From the NCBI GenBank assembly GCA_021779635.1, contig JAJYAH010000264.1:1-8537 (forward strand): a stretch of DNA of 8,537 nucleotides, given 5' to 3'. The position numbers and the translations under genes were made by a program. A model generated the notes under the pieces. The model ran no database searches and was not told where the DNA came from. It saw nothing but the letters and a program-made list of their open reading frames with translations. The stretch is from Pseudomonadota bacterium. Its GTDB lineage: Bacteria; Pseudomonadota; Alphaproteobacteria; Rhizobiales; Xanthobacteraceae. Positions 1 to 6,139 of the stretch are shown one piece after another. Positions within the stretch are counted from its first letter, which is position 1; every line of letters begins with the position of its first letter.

Positions 1-1
1 G

Positions 2-91
2 AGAGAGGGCGATGTGCCTGGTTTCCTCGATCGGCTGGACGATCTGATCGCGAAATATTCGAACGAAGCGCCGGGCGTCACTCACCGATGA
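2..91 (+). CDS. possible C-terminal fragment of an unidentified protein (partial at left edge)
   Basis: A plus-strand frame is open from the left edge and ends at a TGA at 89-91, giving 29 residues. It contains an amphipathic stretch reading [13 protein letters not shown], and most codons end in G or C as expected for a gene in this DNA. It would converge on the yjbQ remnant and overlap its stop by about 14 bp. I do not recognise the protein. The frame is short enough to be chance, and minus-strand frames here are open too, so this is only a candidate. Confidence 0.25.
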   Translation, partial: REGDVPGFLDRLDDLIAKYSNEAPGVTHR

Positions 92-266
92 TCTTGACCA
101 GCGCCCGCTTGCGCCGGCCGCCGTCGAATTCGCCATAGAAAATCTGCTCCCAGGGGCCGAAATCCAGCTTGCCGCGGGTGATGGCGACCACGACCTCGCG
201 TCCCATGACCTGGCGCATTATATGGGCGTCGGCGTTGTCCTCGCTGACGCGGTTGCGCCAACAGCC
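78..266 (-). pseudogene. yjbQ: 3' remnant of yjbQ (UPF0047 / secondary thiamine-phosphate synthase-like)
   Basis: Reading the minus strand to a TGA at 80-78 gives about 60 residues typical of the C-terminal half of YjbQ/UPF0047 proteins. Visible motifs are [34 protein letters not shown] and the ending LVKIIGE. Full-length members are about 130-140 residues, so roughly the first half is missing. Upstream of the W-R-N-R residues (about 255-260 and beyond) the frame stays open to a TAG near 412, but the translation no longer resembles the family. I found no ATG, GTG or TTG in that frame upstream of the internal Met in HIMRQ, so the remnant has no usable start. Family members are small trimeric proteins of poorly settled function. 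The family assignment is from recall of motifs; the truncation is seen directly. It looks like a host gene cut by arrival or rearrangement of the adjacent island. Confidence 0.72.
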
Positions 267-292
267 CGAAACCGTCGTCCAAGCGCCAACAG
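255..292. repeat. 10-bp direct repeat at the yjbQ truncation point
   Basis: GCGCCAACAG occurs at 255-264 and again at 283-292, with 18 bp between the copies. The left copy covers the codons where YjbQ similarity stops. Such a pair could be a remnant of a recombination or deletion event at the island edge, but ten bases in GC-rich DNA can also repeat by chance. Confidence 0.45.
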
Positions 293-491
293 GATCTGCC
301 GACCGGAAGCCGAAGGTCAGCCAAACGGGCTCGAAACCTGTTGAGGGTACAAAAAATCTTGGAAAAGGTGGCGCGCCACGACAGGCGATGATGACAACTA
401 CGTTTACGCCATAGCCCTATGAACGGTAAATCGTTTGGGGTGCGGCACTGCCTCGTTCACCGGGCCGATTTTGTATCAGGAACATTGCGTA
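265..491. other. non-coding junction between the helicase gene and the yjbQ remnant
   Basis: No frame here gives a recognisable protein. I see no tRNA, no transposase fragment and no clear inverted repeat of insertion-sequence length. It contains one copy of the 10-bp direct repeat, a 12-bp palindrome and an A6 run at 351-356 (T6 on the transcribed minus strand). It lies just downstream of the operon's last gene and so probably holds the transcript's 3' end. Confidence 0.5.
368..379. repeat. 12-bp perfect palindrome GTGGCGCGCCAC
   Basis: The sequence is its own reverse complement and lies about 110 bp past the helicase stop in the direction of transcription. On the minus strand it is followed by CTTTTCC and, a few bases later, six T. 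As RNA it could form only a short stem around a CGCG loop, so it is at best a weak terminator. It could also be a protein-binding palindrome. Confidence 0.4.
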
Positions 492-2933
492 TCATTCCAG
501 GGTATACCCAAGCGCCCGATATCCCGTTCGTCGCTTTGCCGCCATTCGCGCCAACATGGGCACCGCTTCATCGACGTAATCGACGACGACAACCTCGGTC
601 TTTCCGCCATGTTGGCGATGCAGGCGACCAACATACTGGGCCAGAGTGCCTTTCCAGGAAATGGGCATCGTCAGGAAGAGCGTGTCGAGTCTGGGGTCGT
701 CGAAGCCTTCCCCGATGTAGCGTCCGGTCGCCAGGATGAGGCGTTCTTCATCGTCAGGCACACGCAATGCTGTCTCGGACACCCTCCGTTCGGCGGCCGA
801 CATCCCGCCCCGAAGGACAACCAGATGGCGCACAAAGCGCGAGAAGCGGCGTTGCAGATATTCGAGATGGTCCTTGCGTTCAGTCAGCACGAGCGGCGAG
901 CGTTTCGCCTCCAGCGCTTTGAGCACATCGTCGAAAATCAAGTCATTGCGCGGCTCGTCCTGGGCGAGGGCGGCATAGACCGCCGGCATGGCGGGGCGGT
1001 CGGAGGCCGCTAAAGGCGGCGGCAACTGAAATTTTGTCGCCCTATGCTTGGCGCGGTGAGCAACGCCTCGTTCGGCAGCTTGCGCGCGAGCGTCAACGCG
1101 GTGTCTCACGGGGCCGCACTGCATAAAGATGATGGGATGGTGCCCGTCCTTGCGAGCGACGGTCGCGGACAGGCCGAGAACATAACGCGCCTTCGCGCGC
1201 CTCGCCACCAGCTCAAAGCTCGCCGCCGAGAGGTGATGGCACTCGTCAAACACCAGATGGCCGTAATCGGCCACCAGATCGGACACTTCACCTCTGCGCA
1301 CGAGGCTCTGGATCAGCGCGACGTCGATGATGCCCGTTGGTCTGCGACGGCCGCCACCGATGACCCCGATGTGCTTCGGATCGATATCAAGGAATGTCTT
1401 GAGGCGCTCAACCCATTGGGCCAGCAGCTCCCGGCGATGGACAAGGATCAACGTATTGCGCGCCCGCTCGGCGATGAGCGCGGCGGCCACGACCGTCTTG
1501 CCGAAGGCGGTGGTCGCCGCCAGCACGCCGGCATCATGCGGCGCGAGCGCGTCGAACGCCTTGACCTGCGGGCCATATAGAGCGCCCCGGAAGCGGACCT
1601 CGGCCGAAAGCGTCGCCCCTGAAGTTCGCAGATCCTCCATCGCCGCTTCGGCCCCATGGGCGCGGATCAACTCAATGGCCTCGTCAAGACACCCACGTGG
1701 CAAGCCCACATGGCGCGGGTGAAGTTCGGCGCAGGAGATTATCCGGGGCTTGTCGAAGGTCGGGAAGCGCATGGATTGCGCGCGGTAGAACTCCGGGTTT
1801 TGGAACGCCGCCAGACGCATCAGCCGCGCCGTCATCGCCGATGGCAGTTCGGTCCGATCAAGGTAGACCTGATCGGCGATGACGACGCCGATCTTGCTTG
1901 GCATGGGCGCATTGATCGGTCCGGGCTCCCGGTGCCGGGAAGGCGTCATGCGCCACGGCTCGTCGGCGTCCTCATCCTCCACCGGCATACGCACGCCCAA
2001 CACCCGGCCACGCGACTCCGCGTCGGCGACCAGGTCCGAGACCGCGTTGGCGGACAGACGCGGCGCCGACGACAGAAACGCCCATTGATCGTCGTAGGGT
2101 CGAAGGGCTTCATCGATAAAGACGCTGTTGCCGCGCTCGCGCGCCCTACGCTGCAAGGGCAAGGCGATCAGATTGCCGAAGCCGCCGACCGGCATGGTGT
2201 CCTGGCTTGGAAAGAAACGATCATAGGAGGCGAAACCGATTTCTGGACGCCTTTCCATCGTCTCCGTCATGATCGCGGCGCCGAGCTGGCGGGCGGCGCG
2301 CGCGGGGACAGGCTCGGAAAAGAAGATCCAGACATGGGCTCCGTTGCCGGACCGGGAGCGTTCGAGGGCGGCGGGAACGCCTTTCGCCTGGCAGGTTTCA
2401 ACCATCGCCGAGGCGTCGGCCGCCCAGCTTTCCTTGTCGAAATCGGCGGCCAGAAACCAGCAGGTTTCATCCGGCAGCATCGGATAGACGCCAGCGACAA
2501 AGGCGCGCGGACCATCGCCACCCCGCAGATGCTTGTCGATGATCTCGTCCGTGACGGGGGTGAAGGCTTGATGCGGACACTCCCCGCATTTGACTTGCGG
2601 CTTGCCGCAAACGCCCCTGATCCATTCATTGGCGCAGGCGGGCGCATAGCCCGCCTTTCCCGTCTTTGCGTTCTCCCAACGGAGCGGAAACACGTCGGAT
2701 CGGCCGGCGAAGAGGCGACGGAAGAGCGCCACCTTGTCGGCTGTTGGCGACGCCGTGGTCACCGTCGGAGTGTTGGCGGCGACGATCGAGCAAGCATTGA
2801 TAGCTGGCGCCGCAGCCTTCCGCCGCTCGATTTCAGCAAGTGAAGCTTCGAGTTCGGCCCGTTCGACTTCGAGCGACGCCAGACGGGCTCGGATACGGTT
2901 GATCTCGACGTCTTGGTCCCGATGATCGACCAC
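492..2933 (-). CDS. TOTE-type primase (AEP)-SF2 helicase fusion protein
   Basis: 813 residues from a GTG start 14 bp after the preceding gene, with a GAGGA ribosome site 8 nt upstream. Residues 8-40 are a charged probable coiled coil. A cysteine cluster follows (C100, C109, C116, C119, with H121), probably zinc binding. Next is an archaeo-eukaryotic primase domain: DFD at 164-166 fits the catalytic DxD, SGNGAHVW at 195-202 fits the SxH nucleotide motif, followed by YDRFFPSQD and GNLIALPLQ (253-261). This combination is characteristic of the TOTE conflict-system AEP family. From about 445 a DExH helicase follows: TTAFGKT (474-480, Walker A), DECHH (563-567), SAT (589-591), ATGRYIGEGFDDP (735-747) and QYVGRLHRQ (766-774). 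The predicted activity is ATP-driven nucleic-acid remodelling coupled to primer synthesis or nucleotide binding. I see no nuclease motif in this protein. It could serve DNA repair instead, but its place behind hsdRMS argues for phage or plasmid defence. The frame is uninterrupted. Confidence 0.88.
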   Translation of the reverse strand: MVDHRDQDVEINRIRARLASLEVERAELEASLAEIERRKAAAPAINACSIVAANTPTVTTASPTADKVALFRRLFAGRSDVFPLRWENAKTGKAGYAPACANEWIRGVCGKPQVKCGECPHQAFTPVTDEIIDKHLRGGDGPRAFVAGVYPMLPDETCWFLAADFDKESWAADASAMVETCQAKGVPAALERSRSGNGAHVWIFFSEPVPARAARQLGAAIMTETMERRPEIGFASYDRFFPSQDTMPVGGFGNLIALPLQRRARERGNSVFIDEALRPYDDQWAFLSSAPRLSANAVSDLVADAESRGRVLGVRMPVEDEDADEPWRMTPSRHREPGPINAPMPSKIGVVIADQVYLDRTELPSAMTARLMRLAAFQNPEFYRAQSMRFPTFDKPRIISCAELHPRHVGLPRGCLDEAIELIRAHGAEAAMEDLRTSGATLSAEVRFRGALYGPQVKAFDALAPHDAGVLAATTAFGKTVVAAALIAERARNTLILVHRRELLAQWVERLKTFLDIDPKHIGVIGGGRRRPTGIIDVALIQSLVRRGEVSDLVADYGHLVFDECHHLSAASFELVARRAKARYVLGLSATVARKDGHHPIIFMQCGPVRHRVDARAQAAERGVAHRAKHRATKFQLPPPLAASDRPAMPAVYAALAQDEPRNDLIFDDVLKALEAKRSPLVLTERKDHLEYLQRRFSRFVRHLVVLRGGMSAAERRVSETALRVPDDEERLILATGRYIGEGFDDPRLDTLFLTMPISWKGTLAQYVGRLHRQHGGKTEVVVVDYVDEAVPMLARMAAKRRTGYRALGYTLE

Positions 2934-2941
2934 CTACGGTG

Positions 2942-2946
2942 TCCTC
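2942..2946 (-). promoter_or_regulatory. ribosome binding site of the primase-helicase gene
   Basis: On the minus strand GAGGA lies 8 nt before the GTG at 2933-2931 and overlaps nothing but the short spacer after the upstream TAG (2950-2948). It supports the GTG start. Confidence 0.55.
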
Positions 2947-2947
2947 G

Positions 2948-4923
2948 CTAACCATTGAGGCCGAGGCGCGTGAAGAATGCCGAATTCCGCGCCTTGGCAT
3001 CCTTCAGAAGCTTGGAAAACGGAACGATTTCGACGAAAGCTTTTGGGTTGTCGGTATAGCCGAACATGCCCTCGTTATCTGGCGTCGGTTGCAGCGGCAG
3101 GCCGATCAGTTGCTTTCTCAGCCCCTCGGTCAGGTCGGCGACGATATAGCAGTCGAAGGATGTACGCTCCCCGACGTTCGAGATGACGCGGCCGCTCTTG
3201 TCGCGGAAGGTTTTCGACGACTTGATCAGGTTCACATATCGCAACGCCTGCCGGATCGGGTCTTCGTTCGGGTAGGCTTCGAGGCCGGGGCGCTTGAACT
3301 CCACCAGCACCACCTTGTCGCCGGATTGCTCGCCCTCGCGCCACGCCAGGCAGCTATCATAGAGGAACGCCAGGTCGGGCCGCTCCTGGCTCCCGGTATT
3401 CAGGTATGAGCGCGCCTCCTTGTCGGAGGCGAAGAAATTGAAAAACGCCAGACGGTCATCCAGCAGCCAAAGGTTGTGGTCGTCGATGTCGGCGATTTGT
3501 GAGGAATCGATCTTCATCGGGCAGATCAGCGCGTGGACAGCGTCCTCAAGATGGTGCCTGCGCTTCTCCGGGTCTTCATAGGCTGTCAGGGCATCAAGAA
3601 AATCCAGGATCGCCTTCCGCTTGCTGACATATTCGGCCAACGCGCCTTTCTTCTCGTCGTCCACGTAGCGCATATACTCATCGACTTTCTCTTGAATCTC
3701 CTCCTTGTGGCTGGGTGGCGACGATATCTCTTCGGACAGGCGCCGAAACTCACGTTGCCGACGGTATCGCCGCCGGCTCATCGAGACAAATATTTCTTCC
3801 TGCTTCCCCGCGCTGTTCAGCGGCAGCGCCTCGACGAACGCATCTATCTCATTGTTGATAAAGAGAAACTGCGGATTTTCACGGACCAGCGCCTGGGTGT
3901 TGCGGACCATCTCCGCCCGTGAGACGGAAATATAGTTCTTGAGATATTCGCGGACGCTGGATGCCACGCCTCGCCGGATGAGGGTTTCTTCGCTGGACGA
4001 GAAGGTGAAGCCATCGCGCTCCTGGTTGACGTTTTCGTCGAGATAGGCGCCGGATGCGCAGCCGATATAGATCGACTCGCCGTCAAGGCTTCGCAGGCCG
4101 ATCTGCTCGTCGATGCATTGTTCCGTGACGCTGCGTTCATGGGCGCAAAGGAACATCCAGTTATAGCTTTGCCCTCTCGGCCTGATGTCTTTGTTGCATT
4201 TCATGTGCCGGACAGAGATCGTGATCTCACTCTCATCGTCCAGCTTAACGGGAACGTCCGAGACGGACGTATTGACGATCTTGTCCTTGAAATAGGTGGG
4301 GAGGTCGAACGCCTCGTCACCATCGATCAGTTCGGCGCTCGGGCAGGCGCCGGATGCCAGGATGGGCAGAAAATGCGCGATCAGCCGCTGAACCAGCGTT
4401 TCCGGCTTGGAAGGGCAGCGGCTCTTGTACTCGCTCTTGAACTCGCCGAGCGTGATAACGGTACGAGGAGCGGTCGCCCCATTGGCGGCGCCATTCAGTT
4501 CGTTCCGTAGCTGGTTGCTCTCGTCGAGCACGAAATCGAACGACCGCCGCAGAAATTGGTCGCCTTCGACGTAAACGCTTTCGATCTTCGCGCCGCCGAA
4601 AACGCGCAGCCAGGACAGACGCCCCACACCCTTGCCGCCCAAGCCGATTTTCTGCCGGCTGTCAGGTGTGCGGAAAGACCTATAATTCTCGTCAGTGAAG
4701 CCGATCCCGTTGTCCTCGATCTGAAGCCGATCACCTCGCTGCTGTCGCGGAGGATGGCGATCTGGATGCGCCCCTTGCTGGGCGCGTCATCGCCGAACCA
4801 GAGATTGACAGCGTGCAGTGCATTGCTGAACGCCTCCATCAGCGGCAGCAACGCGTTGGTCTCCGACGGCTTCAGCGGCAGGCGGTTTACCCGTCCGACG
4901 ATATCGCTGACCAGATCAGCCAT
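2948..4923 (-). pseudogene. GHKL ATPase / PD-(D/E)XK nuclease fusion, interrupted by one frameshift
   Basis: The gene starts at ATG 4923, inside the end of hsdS (8-bp overlap), with AAGGGGA as ribosome site. Residues 1-67 read PLMEAFSNALHAV, the GHKL N-box (E30, N34). The frame then shifts near 4722. In the other frame the protein resumes with IEDNGIGF (DxGxG motif) and IGLGGKGVGR (ATP lid), so adding one base restores about 658 residues ending at TAG 2950-2948. As it stands, translation stops at 4495 after 142 residues. The middle is helical and charged. The C-terminal part has DHNLWLLDDRLAFFNFFASDK (rebuilt 482-502), RPDLAFLYD (D517), VLVEFKRP (E542, K544) and QALRY (Q559, Y563), a pattern fitting a PD-(D/E)XK nuclease with a RecB-like QxxxY. 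It resembles a widespread group usually labelled only 'ATP-binding protein'. MutL/MORC-like GHKL ATPases associated with restriction systems are known, and a cooperating role in restriction is inferred. Domain calls are firm; whether the break is real or a sequencing error is open. Confidence 0.8.
4718..4726 (-). other. frameshift site in the GHKL ATPase-nuclease gene
   Basis: On the coding strand the upstream frame reads GGC TTC (...V-I-G-F) up to 4723. The continuing GHKL frame starts ATC GAG GAC AAC GGG (I-E-D-N-G) at 4720. Only AG lies between, so one base is missing; one extra C would give F-Q-I-E-D-N-G. There is no homopolymer, short tandem repeat or recognisable slippery heptamer, so neither phase variation nor programmed frameshifting is indicated. 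Confidence 0.85.
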
Positions 4924-6139
4924 GGCCGTTCCCCTTGTTTGGCGGTGCGCCGAACACCTCCGCCGAAAGCCCGGCGGCCATGGCTTCGGCCTTGGCGGCG
5001 GCGGCGTCGAGATGGCGGGCGAGGGAGTCGAGGCGGCTGGCCTGTTCGGCGAAGGCGTTTTGCAGGGGGAGAGGGGGAACCCAGACGGGCAGTTGCCCGA
5101 GTTGCGTCTTGTTGATCGAAGCGATGCCAGTGGTCCGCTTCGCCACCCGCAAAAAATATCCCCGCGATGCCTCGCATTGCATGAAGGCCCGCGCATAGTC
5201 GGGGATGACGGAAAGCCCCATGCGCACGCGGAAAATATGATTTTGATGCAAGCAAAGATCGATTTCGCCTCGCCACATCGCGCATCGGCCGAGTTTGTCG
5301 AGGTCACCGCCCTCGGTCATCAAAAGGTCTCCGGGCAGAAGCCTGCACCGCGCGCGATCATCATCGGTGGCATCGATCATCTTAATCTCGGACAGATCGA
5401 GGCGATCGGCCTGGACGTTGGCCACTCGCAGGTACGGGGTAGGTTCGGTCGGCGTGCCGTTCAGCTTCCGTCCCTTCGTCAACCCCGATCCAATATCCGC
5501 CAACTCTGTGAGCGATTGAACCGGCCACCCCTTCGTGTTGGTCGCGGGGTCGCCGAACATGTCGAGGAAGAGGGCGGGGATGATGGCGCGGGCTTTTGCG
5601 CGGGCGGCGTCGGCGCGGCGCCTGATCTCCGCCGCCCGGTCCAGCAGCCCCACAATCCGCCGCTGCTCGTCGAGCGGCGGGAGGGGGATTTGATAGCCTT
5701 CCAAGGCCGACTTATTCAGATTCTTGATGTTGTTGCCCAGCGCCGCTCCGGCAAACGAGCGGAATGCCGGCGTGGCCAGGACATGACCGATAAAGCTCGA
5801 ATCCGCCCGCGAATAATCCGTTCTGATGGCTGCGCAGAATGCTCCGAATGAGCCAACCCACTGGGTTTTTAGCTGAGCGCTTTTGCCGACGACGGACGCG
5901 CTACCCGACGACATGCACATCACGATATCGTCAAGCTTCAATAGCTGGTCGTCGTTGACTGCACTTCGCGGAAGCCAAACAAGATCGCGCTCAATCACCA
6001 AGCGGCCATTGATATTACCAGCACGTAGGATCGGAACATCATCTGCATCTGGCGACTGCACAACGTCGCCTTTGGCGTAGGTCACGCCACGCACGACCCG
6101 CGCCACGGAATCGAGACGAACGTGCCGCCAACCGCTCAC
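4916..6139 (-). CDS. hsdS: type I restriction-modification specificity subunit HsdS
   Basis: 407 residues from a GTG at 6139 that overlaps the hsdM stop as GTGA, with GGGGAGAGG just upstream as ribosome site. A longer in-frame reading up to 6370 is rejected because the extra 77 residues are hsdM read out of frame. The protein has the usual two-repeat HsdS plan. Target recognition domain 1 is about residues 1-158 and ends IPLPPLDEQRRIVGLLDRA. A central helix rich in Arg and Ala spans about 159-195. Target recognition domain 2 is about 205-358 and ends VWVPPLPLQNAFAEQ. A terminal helix spans about 359-397. The two domains choose the two halves of a split DNA target and the helices set the spacing. 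HsdS holds HsdM and HsdR on DNA. Target sequence cannot be predicted here. The frame is intact and of normal length. Confidence 0.95.
   Translation of the reverse strand: MSGWRHVRLDSVARVVRGVTYAKGDVVQSPDADDVPILRAGNINGRLVIERDLVWLPRSAVNDDQLLKLDDIVMCMSSGSASVVGKSAQLKTQWVGSFGAFCAAIRTDYSRADSSFIGHVLATPAFRSFAGAALGNNIKNLNKSALEGYQIPLPPLDEQRRIVGLLDRAAEIRRRADAARAKARAIIPALFLDMFGDPATNTKGWPVQSLTELADIGSGLTKGRKLNGTPTEPTPYLRVANVQADRLDLSEIKMIDATDDDRARCRLLPGDLLMTEGGDLDKLGRCAMWRGEIDLCLHQNHIFRVRMGLSVIPDYARAFMQCEASRGYFLRVAKRTTGIASINKTQLGQLPVWVPPLPLQNAFAEQASRLDSLARHLDAAAAKAEAMAAGLSAEVFGAPPNKGNGHG
4930..4936 (-). promoter_or_regulatory. ribosome binding site of the GHKL ATPase gene
   Basis: AAGGGGA on the minus strand lies 6 nt before ATG 4923-4921 and within the last codons of hsdS. 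It identifies the start of the ATPase gene and shows translational coupling to hsdS. Confidence 0.6.

Noticed and set aside
82..324. Minus-strand 80-codon frame near the left end
   Set aside because: It is the neighbouring frame of the yjbQ remnant; the adjacent frame carries the conserved YjbQ motifs and this one only Arg/Gly-rich sequence.
473..508. GTATCA repeated at 473-478 and 489-494, and GGTATACC at 501-508
   Set aside because: Six- and eight-base matches are expected by chance, and part of the stretch lies in the helicase C-terminal codons.
1656..2843. Plus-strand open frame of 395 codons opposite the primase-helicase gene
   Set aside because: It mirrors a gene with clear AEP and zinc-cysteine motifs, has low-complexity Arg/Gly/His composition and shows no domain.
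2948..4642. Treating the ATPase-nuclease as a 564-residue protein starting at TTG 4642
   Set aside because: The frame continues upstream through IEDNGIGF, an essential GHKL motif, so the TTG is an internal Leu codon of the ATP lid and the true start is at 4923.
4718..4726. Programmed ribosomal frameshift or phase-variable repeat
   Set aside because: The local coding sequence GGCTTCAGATCG has no slippery heptamer, homopolymer or short tandem repeat.
4556..5851. Plus-strand open frame of 431 codons spanning hsdS and the ATPase start
   Set aside because: It runs antisense across a gene boundary and has no recognisable motif.
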